64,000 bases of DNA from Pseudaestuariivita rosea (lineage in GTDB: Bacteria; Pseudomonadota; Alphaproteobacteria; Rhodobacterales; Rhodobacteraceae). Below are positions 46,755 through 57,174 of this stretch, in pieces. The notes under the pieces were generated by a model. That model was not told where the DNA came from and made no database searches. It saw nothing but the letters and a program-made list of their open reading frames with translations. Where the stretch lies: the NCBI RefSeq assembly GCF_017592335.1, contig NZ_JACNMP010000007.1, positions 78,559 to 142,558 of the forward strand. The letters run 5' to 3'. Each line of letters opens with the position of its first letter. Position 1 is the first letter of the stretch. The translations under genes and the position numbers were made by a program.

Positions 46755-47438
46755 TCAGGCCGACACGTCTTTGACGATCGAACCCATGTCAGATGCAATC
46801 TTGTCGATTGTCCCCATTGCGTCAATACGCCTTAACGCGCCCTTTCTGTCGTAGTAATCGATCAGGGGTGCGGTTTGCGCATGATACGCGGCCAGTCGGG
46901 CGCCGACGGTTTCAGCGTTATCATCGGCGCGGCGCTTCATTTCGGTGCCGCCGCAATTGTCGCAAACCCCCTCAACAGCGGGTTTTTTGAAACTGTCGTG
47001 ATAGCCTTCGCCGCAGGTCGCACAGGTATAACGGCCCGAGATACGCGTGACCATCGCGTCATCGTCAACTTCCAATGAAATGGCGGCATTGATGCTTTGG
47101 CCGGTTTGATCCAGCAGATCATCCAAGGCCTCGGCCTGAGCCGTTGTGCGCGGGAAGCCATCCAGAATGACGCCCTTGGCGGTGTCAGGTTCGGCCAGAC
47201 GATCTTTCAGAATGGCGATGACGATATCATCGCTGACCAGATCGCCGGCTTCCATCACCGCCTTGGCTTTCTTTCCGGCTTCGGTCCCCGCCGCGACTGC
47301 CGCGCGTAACAGATCGCCGGTGCTAAGCTGCACCAGACCGAATTTATCCTGCAGCATCCGCGCCTGAGTGCCTTTGCCCGCGCCGGGCGGGCCAAGCAGG
47401 ATCAGAACAGAGGGTTTCGTGAGTGTTTGCACATCCAT
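46755..47438 (-). CDS. adk: Adenylate kinase (zinc-type lid)
   Basis: About 227 residues from the ATG at 47438; a GTG at 47441 is in frame. Interconverts ATP plus AMP and two ADP. It has the P-loop GPPGAGKGTQA, the AMP site STGDLLRAA and GFPRTTAQ. The long lid contains four Cys (CATCGEGYH and CDNCGG) that would hold zinc, unlike the E. coli lid. It sits four bases after the acs stop; Acs makes AMP, which Adk recycles, so the pairing makes metabolic sense. Ribosomal-operon linkage, common elsewhere, is absent. Confidence 0.96.
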   Translation of the reverse strand: MDVQTLTKPSVLILLGPPGAGKGTQARMLQDKFGLVQLSTGDLLRAAVAAGTEAGKKAKAVMEAGDLVSDDIVIAILKDRLAEPDTAKGVILDGFPRTTAQAEALDDLLDQTGQSINAAISLEVDDDAMVTRISGRYTCATCGEGYHDSFKKPAVEGVCDNCGGTEMKRRADDNAETVGARLAAYHAQTAPLIDYYDRKGALRRIDAMGTIDKIASDMGSIVKDVSA

Positions 47439-47442
47439 CACG

Positions 47443-49419
47443 CTATCCCTTGTTCATACGGTTTTCGATCAGATCATCGACAACCGATGGATCAGCCAGG
47501 GTCGAGGTATCGCCAAGGGCGCCAAAATCATCCTCGGCGATCTTGCGCAGGATACGACGCATGATCTTACCCGATCGCGTCTTGGGCAGGCCCGGCGCCC
47601 ACTGCAGCAGATCGGGCTTGGCGATGGGGCCGATTTCGCTGCGCACCCATGTCTCAAGCTCTTTGCGCAGCTCATCCGTCGGCTCGATCCCGTTCATCAG
47701 CGTCACATAGGCGTAGATGCCCTGGCCCTTGATATCATGGGGGTATCCGACCACGGCAGCCTCGGCCACCTTGGCGTGAGCGACCAGTGCGCTTTCAACT
47801 TCGGCGGTGCCCATGCGGTGACCACTGACGTTGATCACATCATCCACACGGCCCGTAATCCAGTAATCGCCATCCGCATCCCGGCGACAGCCGTCACCGC
47901 TGAAGTAATAGCCTTTGTATTGTTCAAAATAGGTCGACTGGAACCGGTCGTGATCGCCCCAGACGGTGCGCATCTGGCCGGGCCAACTGTCTTTCAAGCA
48001 AAGCACCCCTTCGGCGGCGGTTGTGGTGATTTCTTCGCCGGTTTGTGGGTCCAGCACAACAGGCTGTACCCCAAAGAATGGCTTTGTCGCTGATCCGGGT
48101 TTTAACGCGGTTGCGCCGGGCAGGGGGGTCAGCAAGTGACCGCCGGTTTCGGTTTGCCACCATGTGTCGACGATGGGGCATTTACCCTTGCCCACGACAT
48201 CATTGTACCAGTTCCAGGCCTCGGGGTTGATGGGTTCGCCGACGGTGCCAAGCAATTTCAGATCGCTTAGATCGCATTTTTCCACCGGCTCATTGCCATG
48301 CGCCATCAGTGCGCGAATTGCGGTGGGGGCCGTGTAGAACTGGTTGACTTTGTGCTTTTCGCAGACTTGCCAGAACCGGCTGGCGTCTGGATAGGTGGGC
48401 ACGCCTTCGAACATCAGCGTGGTGGCACCATTGGCCAGCGGCCCATAAACGATATAGCTGTGACCAGTGACCCAACCCACGTCTGCGGTACACCAGAAGA
48501 CATCGCCATCGTGATAATCAAACACATATTGATGCGTCATCGCGGCATAGACCAGGTAACCACCGGTGGTGTGTACCACTCCCTTGGGCTGCCCGGTTGA
48601 TCCGCTGGTGTAGAGGATGAATAGCGGATCCTCGGCCCGCATTTCGGCCACAGGGCAGTAATCATCGGCCTCTAGCAGCATTTCATTATAGTCGTAATCG
48701 CGCCCGTCGATCCATGTCGTCTGACCGCCGGTGCGTTTGACGACCAAAACCTTGACGCTGTCTTTCGCGTGCAGCAGCGCCTGATCGGTGTTGGATTTCA
48801 ATGGTGTTTCGCGCCCGCCGCGGGGCGCATAATCGGCCGTGATCACGACCTTGGCGTCACAGCCGTTCACCCGCGCACCCAGGGCATCGGGGGAAAAGCC
48901 CGCAAAGACAATCGAATGAATGGCCCCGATCCGCGCACAGGCCAGCATGGCATAAGCGGCTTCGGGGATCATCGGCAGATAGATCACGACACGGTCGCCC
49001 TTGCGCACGCCCATCTCTTCCAGAATGTTGCCCATCCGGCAAACCCGGCGGTGCAGCTCAGCATAGGTGATGTGCTGCGCTTCTTCGTTGGGGTTGTCGG
49101 GCTCAAATATGATCGCAGTCTGATCGGCGCGGTCTTTCAGGTGACGGTCAATGCAGTTCGCGGCCACATTCAGTGTGCCATCCTCAAACCATTTGATCGC
49201 CACATCACCAAAGCTGAAATCGGTATTCTTGACCGTGCTATAGGGCTTGATCCAATCCAGCCGCTTCCCGTGTTCCCCCCAGAACGCCTCAGGATCCTTG
49301 ACCGAGGCCTCGTACATTTCCGCATATTTTTCAGCATCGACATGCGCATTGGCTGCAAATTCAGCCGATGGCGCATATACCGGTGCCTCGGCACCTTCCT
49401 GTTGCGCTTGAGCTGTCAT
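47443..49419 (-). CDS. acs: Acetyl-CoA synthetase
   Basis: About 658 residues from the ATG at 49419, with GGAGGAG before it. It activates acetate with ATP to acetyl-AMP and then acetyl-CoA. Visible: the adenylate motif [48 protein letters not shown] and [10 protein letters not shown], whose Lys is the usual site of inhibitory acetylation. It is followed closely by adk, with the symporter genes beyond, so uptake and activation of acetate are linked here. Confidence 0.97.
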   Translation of the reverse strand: MTAQAQQEGAEAPVYAPSAEFAANAHVDAEKYAEMYEASVKDPEAFWGEHGKRLDWIKPYSTVKNTDFSFGDVAIKWFEDGTLNVAANCIDRHLKDRADQTAIIFEPDNPNEEAQHITYAELHRRVCRMGNILEEMGVRKGDRVVIYLPMIPEAAYAMLACARIGAIHSIVFAGFSPDALGARVNGCDAKVVITADYAPRGGRETPLKSNTDQALLHAKDSVKVLVVKRTGGQTTWIDGRDYDYNEMLLEADDYCPVAEMRAEDPLFILYTSGSTGQPKGVVHTTGGYLVYAAMTHQYVFDYHDGDVFWCTADVGWVTGHSYIVYGPLANGATTLMFEGVPTYPDASRFWQVCEKHKVNQFYTAPTAIRALMAHGNEPVEKCDLSDLKLLGTVGEPINPEAWNWYNDVVGKGKCPIVDTWWQTETGGHLLTPLPGATALKPGSATKPFFGVQPVVLDPQTGEEITTTAAEGVLCLKDSWPGQMRTVWGDHDRFQSTYFEQYKGYYFSGDGCRRDADGDYWITGRVDDVINVSGHRMGTAEVESALVAHAKVAEAAVVGYPHDIKGQGIYAYVTLMNGIEPTDELRKELETWVRSEIGPIAKPDLLQWAPGLPKTRSGKIMRRILRKIAEDDFGALGDTSTLADPSVVDDLIENRMNKG

Positions 49420-50158
49420 AGTCTCCTCCATTCGTCATTCGTCAATTTTCTGAACATTTCGACCGACCGCTTTGATCAGGCTTGGTAAACTGTTCTTTTC
49501 ACTCGTGACGATACTGTTGTACGCGTGGCCCGCGTTTTTTCGTTTCACCATATCTGTTGGATGATCCAAGGCAAGACCGTGAAACGCCATGCCTGCATTT
49601 ATCTGTCCCCGGCCCAGTGCGCGAACTTGATAAGGCCCCCCGTCAGCACCAAACCAATTTGCCCTTTTCACGATGCGTTACGTTACGGGTGACACTATCA
49701 GGTGTGACGTAGGGTTCCGTACTAGACCAAAGTCGTAGAATGCCTTGTAAAAACTGCCGTTAGCGCCAGTTGGCGTTGATTTTTAAGGGGAAATGGTCGG
49801 GTAATTTTATTTCGTTGAACCGCGTTATGGGGTGACCATAGGAAACAAAGACCTGGATAATGACTTTTGGTCTGGCCATAACCAGATTGTTTCGTATACA
49901 GTTGTATGCTGATTTTTTGCGACTAGATTCGTATTGGTTGCAAGGAAGACAATGAAAACTCTGATTGACCGGACATTGGCTTTGGCAAAAGCGCTTCAAA
50001 AGCCCGGATGTATACACTTAGGTTGACACATCGGGTCAGTCATAACACAACGTTTAGACAGATACCCAGGATACGTTGCAACAGTTTCAAAAGTGGTGAA
50101 AAAGTATCTGCCTTTCACCAGTTGCCAGAGTTTCGCGAGTTCTGAAGGATATTAACCG
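49420..50158. other. Region without a convincing gene between acs and the ankyrin gene
   Basis: About 740 bases. Two short minus-strand frames (49435-49671 and 49760-50017) have no family features. The half near 50 kb is AT-rich. It should contain the acs promoter. A sigma-70-like pair for the plus strand lies at 50023-50051 (TTGACA, 17 bases, CACAAC). Nothing else was seen. Confidence 0.5.
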
Positions 50159-50545
50159 ATGCCAAAGAGATTGAAAGAAAGATGCAGCTTGGAAGATATT
50201 CTGGCGTCGTGTTCGGATACTCTTTTCCCGGCGGAGATGGGTAATGCAAAGGTGTCGATCAACAGCAGGGATTGTGACGGTGATACGCCGCTGCATGTGA
50301 TGTTATGGCGAAACGACACCTATGCTGCGCTGGAACTTATACGCTCAGGTGCGGATATCGATGCTGTGGGCGATATGTCTGAAACACCGCTGCATGTTGC
50401 CCTCAGAAAGCAGAACGTTGCTGTTATTCAGGCGCTGCTTGATGCGGGGGCCGATGTGTCTTTGGTGTCGGAATTCGGCCAGTCCCCCGCCAGCCTTGCC
50501 GCTGGCTTGAAGGGTCAGATCAAAAGGCTTTTTGAAAACCTTTAG
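50159..50545 (+). CDS. Small ankyrin-repeat protein
   Basis: 128 residues, no signal peptide. Two clear ankyrin repeats and part of a third: DGDTPLHVMLWRNDTYAALELI, SETPLHVALRKQNVAVIQALLDAGADV and FGQSPASLAAGLK. The repeats form a protein-binding surface. The N-terminal 35 residues are unlike ankyrin. A short protein of this kind usually binds one partner; which one is unknown. It converges with the following unknown exported protein gene. Confidence 0.75.
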   Translation: MPKRLKERCSLEDILASCSDTLFPAEMGNAKVSINSRDCDGDTPLHVMLWRNDTYAALELIRSGADIDAVGDMSETPLHVALRKQNVAVIQALLDAGADVSLVSEFGQSPASLAAGLKGQIKRLFENL

Positions 50546-50618
50546 TGTTGAATGGCAAGCATCTTCATCCTAACATTATTTAGGACCGGCGTGGATCAGG
50601 TGCACGACAGCGCGCGGA

Positions 50619-51797
50619 TTATTCCGACAGTTGGCTGCACTCAAAATCCGGAACGATCTTAAGACAAAGCTTTTGATCACCGCCAAAAGGAATAGCCTCG
50701 GTTCTTGGATCGTAGGGAAACAGTTGCCCAATCGCTTGCAAGGCAAGCACATTGTCACCCTTCACGATGGCTATGGCGTAGTCATGTGTTTTTTCAGGCG
50801 GCAGAAACATCAGGGACGCGCGGTTGTTTCTTATCATATATGTTGCAAACGGTCGTCCAGGATCGGAGGTGCTGACAATCAGTGCCATAGCATTTTCCGG
50901 CACCCCATCCGGCCAATCTGTAAAACGAACGTCGACACCCATCAGTGAAAGCGGGATTGTCATCGCATTTTCTGTCTTATCTATCACGATCGAAGGCGTG
51001 ACCTTAGACGTTGATCGGATCGGAATATGAAATCTTTCAGAAAATGCTATCCTGGCGTTATATGTGCCATGTTGCCATCTGCCAGCGTCAAATTGATTAT
51101 CATGACGGTGCAGAAAGCGACGTCCATGTTCTGTCATGAGCACAGGCTTTGGCGATAGTTCGTCAAATGTAAAAGACGTCTCAATGTTTACGGTTAGCCT
51201 GCCGATTTCGCTGTGGATGACCAGAGTTTGTGTCGTCCCGGCGATAACATTTATGCTTTCTGTCTTGGTCTCCAAACCTCGACCCGCCTGAAAGATCTGT
51301 TCGCCTGCCGGCACGGTGAATGCGACACCATCAGAGAAACGGTCATTTACATCAAACTGCCCATCCGGGCCGACAAACCAGATATTCGGGCTGCCGGTAT
51401 TCGGGGGCCGTTCCGCCGTGACCTGCACAACACCAGCATTCAATATGAAATCATGCGTCAGATGTTGGCCTTTGCTGACACGGACGATCGATTGGAAAGG
51501 AGGCACGCCACGAGACAGGACAAAAATACCGATATCCTTGTCAGGCGGCACCTCATACATATTTTCGTCTTCGGCATTTGGCCGGATGACCTGTATCGTT
51601 CCAAGTGTTAGTTCTTCGGACCTGCCCTCTGGCACAAAGCCCACGTAGGTTCTGAATTGCCCTGTCACATCGGGGCCGCCGTCAACCAGTCTGACGACGA
51701 TTTCCAATGTACCAGGTGCGGTTGTGCTGTGTATGATCCCGCGAATGATCGAAGCCACGATCAGCAAACAAACGATCAGCGCAATAATCTTTTTCAT
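50619..51797 (-). CDS. Unknown exported or membrane-anchored protein
   Basis: 392 residues. One N-terminal helix (MKKIIALIVCLLIVASIIRGI) is followed by about 370 mostly hydrophilic residues with a beta-rich look (LEIVVRLVDGGPDVTG, VQVTAERPPNTG). No catalytic motif or known domain was found. Two Cys near the C-terminus (LCLKIVPDFEC) could pair. It is predicted to lie in the periplasm, tethered by the N-terminal helix. It appears to stand alone, near the ABC exporter gene. Confidence 0.7.
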   Translation of the reverse strand: MKKIIALIVCLLIVASIIRGIIHSTTAPGTLEIVVRLVDGGPDVTGQFRTYVGFVPEGRSEELTLGTIQVIRPNAEDENMYEVPPDKDIGIFVLSRGVPPFQSIVRVSKGQHLTHDFILNAGVVQVTAERPPNTGSPNIWFVGPDGQFDVNDRFSDGVAFTVPAGEQIFQAGRGLETKTESINVIAGTTQTLVIHSEIGRLTVNIETSFTFDELSPKPVLMTEHGRRFLHRHDNQFDAGRWQHGTYNARIAFSERFHIPIRSTSKVTPSIVIDKTENAMTIPLSLMGVDVRFTDWPDGVPENAMALIVSTSDPGRPFATYMIRNNRASLMFLPPEKTHDYAIAIVKGDNVLALQAIGQLFPYDPRTEAIPFGGDQKLCLKIVPDFECSQLSE

Positions 51798-51840
51798 TGA
51801 ATGAGGTCCATAAATGGGGCGTCACGTCGAATTAAATCGT

Positions 51841-53652
51841 TTACGCGGCGTCTTCCTCGGACAGTTGTCGGTGCCACATCCGCGCGTAGCGGCCGTTCAT
51901 GGACAGCAATTCATCATGGGTTCCGCGTTCGGTGATCACGCCGTTTTCCAGCACGATGATCTGATCGGCATCGACAATCGTCGACAGGCGGTGCGCAATG
52001 GTGATGACAGTCCGGCCTTCGCCCATGGCGCGCAGGCTGTCCTGGATATCGCGTTCGGTTTCGGTGTCCAAAGCGCTGGTCGCTTCGTCCAGTAGCAGGA
52101 TCGGAGGGTTCTTCAACAGTGTACGCGCGATACCCACGCGTTGCTTTTCCCCGCCTGACAGCTTTAGCCCGCGTTCGCCCACCAGTGTTTCATACCCATC
52201 GGGCAGGGCGTTGATGAAATCATGAATTTTCGCGGCGCGTGCGGCGTCTTCGATATCGCGCCGTGGGGCATCGGGTCGGCCATAAGCGATATTATAATAG
52301 ATTGTGTCATTGAACAGTACTGTGTCCTGCGGCACGACGCCGATCTGGGCATGCAGACTGTCCTGGGTGACATCGCGGACATCCTGCCCGTCAATCCGCA
52401 GCGCGCCGCCGGTCACATCATAAAACCGGAACAAAAGTCGCCCGATCGTGGATTTACCCGACCCCGACGGCCCCACGATCGCCACGCGCTGGCCCGCCCC
52501 GACAGTCAGACTGACGCCCATCAGAATGGGACGTTCGGGGTCATAGCCAAAACTGACGTCATCCAGTTCGATCGTGCCGCCATTCACCTGCAGGGCAGGG
52601 GCATCGGGTTTGTTCTGAACTTCCGAGGGCTGTTCCAGCAGATCGAACATTTCCCCCATATCGACCAGTGATTGCCGGATTTCGCGGTAAACCGTGCCAA
52701 GGAAGTTCAGCGGCAGCGTGATCTGCAGCATATAGGCGTTCACCATCACGAAATCGCCCACGGTCAGATCACCGCGATCCACGCCAAGGGCTGCCAGAAC
52801 CATGACGACGACCAACCCGGTCGTGATCAGGAACGACTGCCCGAAATTCAGAAAAGAGAGGCTGTAGCTGGTTTTTAGTGCGGCTTTTTCATACCCCTGC
52901 ATGGCCACGTCATAGCGCGCGGCCTCACGCGCCTCGGCCCCGAAATACTTTACCGTTTCGAAGTTCAGAAGGCTGTCGATGGCCTTTTGATTGGCATCGG
53001 TGTCCTGGTCGTTCATTTCCTTGCGGATGCGCACGCGCCATTCGGTGACGGTAAAGGTAAACCAGACGTAAACCGCGATGGTGATGACAACGACCAACAG
53101 GTAACTGATGTCAAAAACGACGGCCAGAATGACGCCGATCATCAAAAGTTCCAGCACCAGGGGGCCGATGCTGAACAGAAGGAAACGTAGCAGAAAATCC
53201 ACGCCCTTGACGCCCCGCTCGATAATGCGGCTAAGGCCGCCGGTCTTGCGCGTGATGTGATAGCGCATGCTCAGCCGGTGGATATGAGAGAATGTTTCTA
53301 GCGCCAGCGCCCGCAATGCGCGTTGGCCCACACTGGCGAAAACGGCGTCGCGCAATTGTTGAAAGCCGACCGTCAGCAATCGAACCATGCCATAGGCCAC
53401 CGTCAGCCCCACAGCACCGATAGCCAGCATCCAGGCCGTGCCGTCGGCTTCCTCGGCCAATGCATCAACCGCACCTTTGTAGAAAAATGGCGTGGTCACC
53501 GCGACCAGTTTGGCCAGTACCAGAATAGCCAGCGCAGCCACCACCCGGCGTTTGACCCAAGGCTGATCGCGCGGCCAAAGATAGGGGGAAACCTTACGGA
53601 TCGTCCGCCACCCGCTGCGGCGTTCGGCGGCGTCAATGTCGGCATTGCTCAC
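51841..53652 (-). CDS. ABC exporter, Atm1/heavy-metal type
   Basis: 603 residues: a six-helix membrane domain (about 30-320) fused to an ATPase. Walker A is GPSGSGKST, the Q loop is VPQDTVLFND, the signature is LSGGEKQRV, and Walker B is ILLLDEATSALD with a following switch His. The membrane part, with RAVKGVDFLLRF-like and NFETVKYFGAEA stretches, resembles Atm1 proteins, which export glutathione-linked sulfur or metal conjugates. It functions as a homodimer. Substrate is inferred only from the family. Confidence 0.92.
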   Translation of the reverse strand: MSNADIDAAERRSGWRTIRKVSPYLWPRDQPWVKRRVVAALAILVLAKLVAVTTPFFYKGAVDALAEEADGTAWMLAIGAVGLTVAYGMVRLLTVGFQQLRDAVFASVGQRALRALALETFSHIHRLSMRYHITRKTGGLSRIIERGVKGVDFLLRFLLFSIGPLVLELLMIGVILAVVFDISYLLVVVITIAVYVWFTFTVTEWRVRIRKEMNDQDTDANQKAIDSLLNFETVKYFGAEAREAARYDVAMQGYEKAALKTSYSLSFLNFGQSFLITTGLVVVMVLAALGVDRGDLTVGDFVMVNAYMLQITLPLNFLGTVYREIRQSLVDMGEMFDLLEQPSEVQNKPDAPALQVNGGTIELDDVSFGYDPERPILMGVSLTVGAGQRVAIVGPSGSGKSTIGRLLFRFYDVTGGALRIDGQDVRDVTQDSLHAQIGVVPQDTVLFNDTIYYNIAYGRPDAPRRDIEDAARAAKIHDFINALPDGYETLVGERGLKLSGGEKQRVGIARTLLKNPPILLLDEATSALDTETERDIQDSLRAMGEGRTVITIAHRLSTIVDADQIIVLENGVITERGTHDELLSMNGRYARMWHRQLSEEDAA

Positions 53653-53719
53653 GGTGGGCTGCGTCCTGTGTCTTTGTCTGAGGCGCTAACCTAGGGCGCT
53701 AGACGCGGAATGCCCAGTC

Positions 53720-54760
53720 TTATTGTGGTACTGTGAAAATCTGCCCCGGATAGATCAGGTCAGGGTCGCGGATACGATCACGGTTGGCCTCAAACACCTT
53801 CAGATACTGAAATCCGTCGCCATAGGCGTCCTCGGCAATGGCCCAAAGGGTCGCGCCGGGTTGAACCGTCTGCACCGACACCCGTGCGCTGCCGTTTTGC
53901 TGTATGGCAACGGCCAGATCTTCGGGCGCTTCGCGTTTGAAGGGCGTTTCGATCCGTGAGGTCACCCGACCGTCATCGCTGACCTCGTCAATCCGCAGGG
54001 TGTAGGTGCCCGCATCAACTTGCGGCAGGGCCAGTTGCCATTCACCGTCATCGGTGATCTGCGCCGTCGTTACGGGGCGGTTGTCGACATAGACACGCAC
54101 AAAACCATCGCCAGCGGCGCGCCCGGTCAGTTCAACCGTGCCCGTGTTGTCGTACCCGATCGCATCCAGTGCCACGTTTTCGGCAAGCTCGGGCGGCGGT
54201 GCTGAGGCCTGCAGCAGCTGCAGGCCGTCCGTGCCGGCCATCACAATCGTCGGGCTTTGCGGGATCTTCGGTGCGGCGGGGGCCTGGGACAGTTGGGCGG
54301 GCGCACTGCCGTCAAAGGGCGATACGATGATTTCCTGGGTCGATCTGATCTCGTCGCCTTCGGGCGATGTCATGGTCAGAGTGATGACACGGGGGCTCGC
54401 GCTGGGCTCAAGGTTCAGAAACATCGCAAAGCGGCCACCGGCATCAGCGGCCTGATTCTGAACAGGTTGCCCATCCACCAGCACACGTACATCTGCGCTT
54501 GCCACAGACCGGCCTGCCACCAGTGTCCGCCCGTCAGGATCGATGCGCACAACATCAAAGGTGGGCCGCAGCACATCTGTGGTATCCTCAAGTGTGACAG
54601 GTGCATCGGGCGCGGCAGGTGCCCTATCGGCGACCAGAACGGCCTCATACCCACCGGGTGCGGGCAGCAGATTATAGGTCGCAATCCCGACCAGGGCTGC
54701 AATTACCACACCTATGGCCGAGGTGATTATGACTCTTGAATTACGCACGTTCGTGATCAC
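53720..54760 (-). CDS. LysM-domain protein with an N-terminal membrane anchor
   Basis: 346 residues. One helix (VIITSAIGVVIAALVGIATY) near the N-terminus, a Pro/Ala-rich linker and several Ig-like or carbohydrate-binding-like stretches (about 60-260), then a LysM domain at the C-terminus (GATLWAIAEDAYGDG, then PDLIYPGQIFTVP). LysM binds peptidoglycan. It is probably anchored in the inner membrane and tethers to the cell wall. It is divergent from the LOG-family gene. Confidence 0.88.
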   Translation of the reverse strand: MITNVRNSRVIITSAIGVVIAALVGIATYNLLPAPGGYEAVLVADRAPAAPDAPVTLEDTTDVLRPTFDVVRIDPDGRTLVAGRSVASADVRVLVDGQPVQNQAADAGGRFAMFLNLEPSASPRVITLTMTSPEGDEIRSTQEIIVSPFDGSAPAQLSQAPAAPKIPQSPTIVMAGTDGLQLLQASAPPPELAENVALDAIGYDNTGTVELTGRAAGDGFVRVYVDNRPVTTAQITDDGEWQLALPQVDAGTYTLRIDEVSDDGRVTSRIETPFKREAPEDLAVAIQQNGSARVSVQTVQPGATLWAIAEDAYGDGFQYLKVFEANRDRIRDPDLIYPGQIFTVPQ

Positions 54761-54843
54761 CCGTTTCCCTTCCCGATCTTCCCTTGCGGGATGCTAGCAG
54801 GGCCGCTATCAGAGGTCAAAATTCTTCTCAAACAGGTTTCACC

Positions 54844-55413
54844 ATGCAGGGATTAAAACCATCCATTTGTGTCTTTTGTGGGTCACGGTCAGGACATCGC
54901 CCCGCCTATGAACGCGACGCGCGCCATGTGGGCCGCGGGATTGCCGCCGCCGGTTGGCGTCTGGTCTATGGCGCGGGGGATGTGGGACTGATGGGCGTGG
55001 TGGCAAATGCCGCACAAACCGCAGGAGGTGAGACATTCGGCGTGATCCCACAGCATTTGCTGCAACGTGAGGTCGGGAAACGCGATCTATCCCGCTTTGT
55101 CGTCACCGAAAACATGCACGAACGGAAGAAGGTGATGTATATGAACTCGGACGCCGTCGTAGTGCTGCCTGGCGGCGCGGGGTCCTTGGACGAATTTTTC
55201 GAAGTCGTGACCTGGAAACAGCTTGGCTTGCACCGGAAGCCAATTTTTCTTTTGAATACAGAAGGCTATTGGGACAAGCTGATTGGCCTGATCGATCACA
55301 TGATCAAAGAAGGCTTTGCCGAAGACAGCTTTCGCGATTTTACCGAAGTTGCGGATACGGCTGATGCGTTAGTCGATAGGTTGCGGGATTATTTTGTCGG
55401 ACGTCTGTCTTGA
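54844..55413 (+). CDS. LOG-family nucleoside monophosphate hydrolase
   Basis: About 189 residues from the ATG at 54844 (MQGLKPSICVFCGS). The family motifs PGGAGSLDEFFE and the N-terminal CVFCGSRSG are present. LOG proteins cleave the N-glycosidic bond of (cytokinin-)nucleoside 5'-monophosphates, giving a base and ribose 5-phosphate; some bacterial members are mis-annotated lysine decarboxylases. The catalytic Arg-Glu pair fits (MHERKKVMYMNSD). Its physiological substrate is unknown here. Confidence 0.9.
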   Translation: MQGLKPSICVFCGSRSGHRPAYERDARHVGRGIAAAGWRLVYGAGDVGLMGVVANAAQTAGGETFGVIPQHLLQREVGKRDLSRFVVTENMHERKKVMYMNSDAVVVLPGGAGSLDEFFEVVTWKQLGLHRKPIFLLNTEGYWDKLIGLIDHMIKEGFAEDSFRDFTEVADTADALVDRLRDYFVGRLS

Positions 55414-55481
55414 ACCGCCTATAGATACTTCCTCTGCGAAAGCGCTTGCCTTCAGCGAGAGTATTTGGGGAACAATGATGT

Positions 55482-56486
55482 TTATCTGGTTTGTTGCAGG
55501 TATTCGGCGACGCGGGGGGCGAAATAGGTCAGGATGCCGTCGCAGCCTGCGCGCTTGAAGGCGATCAGGCTTTCCAGCATGGCCTTTTCGCCATCGATCC
55601 AGCCGTTGGCAGCGGCCGCTTCGATCATCGCGTATTCGCCCGAGACCTGATAGGCGAAGGTGGGCGCGCCGAAGGTGTCTTTCACGCGGCGGCAGATATC
55701 CAGGTACGGCTGGCCGGGTTTGACCATGACCATATCCGCGCCTTCTTTCAGGTCACGTTCGATCATGCGCAGGGCTTCATCGGAATTGGCCGGGTCCATT
55801 TGATAGGTTTTCTTGTCACCCGTCAGCGCGCCCGAGGCCCCGACCGCATCGCGGAATGGGCCATAGTAGGCGGATGCGTATTTGGCGGCGTAGCTCATGA
55901 TCATGGTATCTTTGTGCCCGGCGCTTTCAAGGGCGTCACGCATGGCGCCGATGCGGCCGTCCATCATGTCAGACGGCCCAAGGATGTCGGCACCAGCGTC
56001 GGCCTGGGCCAGCGCCATTTTTGCCAAAGCGTCGTTTGTTTCATCGTTCAGGATAATGCCGTCGCGCACAATGCCGTCGTGGCCGAAGATGTTGTAAGGG
56101 TCCAGCGCGACATCGGTCATGACGGCGATGTCGGGGATTTGGGTTTTGATGACCCGGATGGCGCGGTTCGACAGGTTGTCGGGGTTCCAGGCATCGCGGC
56201 AGTCTTCGGTTTTCAGTGATGGCTCGACATAGGGAAAGACGCAGATGGCCGGGATGCCCAGATCGCGCGCGCGGGCGGCGGCTTGAACGGCGAGGTCGAT
56301 TGTCAGACGGCTGACATGGGGCAAGGAGGCGACGGGGTTTTCCTGATCTTCGCCTTCTTGCACGAAAATCGGCCAGATCAGGTCATTGACGGTCAGCGTG
56401 TTTTGCGACACCAATCGCCTGATCGCATCGGATTGCCGCAGGCGGCGCGGACGGGATCGGGGAAAAGTCGAAAGGGTGGGTTTCAT
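55482..56486 (-). CDS. hemB: Delta-aminolevulinic acid dehydratase (porphobilinogen synthase)
   Basis: 334 residues. Joins two 5-aminolevulinate molecules into porphobilinogen for haem, chlorophyll and cobamide synthesis. The catalytic Lys residues lie in SYAAKYAS and VKPGQPYLD. The zinc-binding cysteines of the classical enzyme are replaced (DVALDPYNIFGHDG), as in alphaproteobacterial Mg-dependent or metal-independent forms. It converges with the LOG gene and is divergent from the next membrane protein. Confidence 0.97.
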   Translation of the reverse strand: MKPTLSTFPRSRPRRLRQSDAIRRLVSQNTLTVNDLIWPIFVQEGEDQENPVASLPHVSRLTIDLAVQAAARARDLGIPAICVFPYVEPSLKTEDCRDAWNPDNLSNRAIRVIKTQIPDIAVMTDVALDPYNIFGHDGIVRDGIILNDETNDALAKMALAQADAGADILGPSDMMDGRIGAMRDALESAGHKDTMIMSYAAKYASAYYGPFRDAVGASGALTGDKKTYQMDPANSDEALRMIERDLKEGADMVMVKPGQPYLDICRRVKDTFGAPTFAYQVSGEYAMIEAAAANGWIDGEKAMLESLIAFKRAGCDGILTYFAPRVAEYLQQTR

Positions 56487-56586
56487 ATTGGCCTGCCTGA
56501 TCTATGTCTGGCAGACTGGGTCGCATGAATTCAGAACGTGCTCAAGGGTAGGCAGTGGCAAAAAACCGGTTTAAACGGGCAAAGTG

Positions 56587-57132
56587 ATGAATGATCCGTA
56601 TCTTGATATAGTCTACAACACCTTTGTCCGTTACATCAATCTGCGGTCGTTTTCCAGTATGTGGTACTGGGCTAGCGTTCTGGTGATGTGGTCAGTTCTA
56701 GCCAATTGGGTTATGGGGGTGCCCTATGACATGGTGTCCCGCGCGCGCAGAAAGAAAGGTCAAGCGATGACCGATTTCGAAGATATGGTGCGCATTAACG
56801 TGAACCGTATTGATCATTTACTGGGGCGTGGAACAGGGTTTGCGACAGGGTTCTTCTGTTTTATGCTGACAGGCCTGGGCTTGCTTGGATTTTATTACTC
56901 ATTCGAAACGGCTCAGGCGATTTTTCTTTTGGCGATGCCTGCGTCGATCGTGTTGCTGATGACTGTCAACAAGGCGCGCAAATTTCAACAACATATGCCG
57001 ACTGGGGATGACCTTCGAAAGCAGATATTGATGCTGAGGTTCTGGATACAGTTAATTGGTGTCATTGCGATTTTGATTACATCGTTCTGGGGCATGTATT
57101 ACAACACGTTGCACAATACAGCTTGGTTCTGA
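56587..57132 (+). CDS. Unknown membrane protein upstream of mfd
   Basis: About 181 residues from the ATG at 56587 (MNDPYLDIVY). Four helices (about 23-45, 85-105, 110-125 and 150-170) with basic loops. Homologues in Rhodobacteraceae are, from memory, labelled a SufBCD-complex component; I see no iron-sulfur motif supporting that. It lies about 40 bases before mfd in the same direction, so it may share its transcript. Confidence 0.7.
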   Translation: MNDPYLDIVYNTFVRYINLRSFSSMWYWASVLVMWSVLANWVMGVPYDMVSRARRKKGQAMTDFEDMVRINVNRIDHLLGRGTGFATGFFCFMLTGLGLLGFYYSFETAQAIFLLAMPASIVLLMTVNKARKFQQHMPTGDDLRKQILMLRFWIQLIGVIAILITSFWGMYYNTLHNTAWF

Positions 57133-57174
57133 TCTGCGGTTGACTTCGCCGCCCGGCGCGGTAGGTGACGCATC

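Noticed and set aside
49435..49671. 78-codon minus-strand frame upstream of acs
   Set aside because: No family features, no clear ribosome-binding site; sits where the acs promoter is expected.
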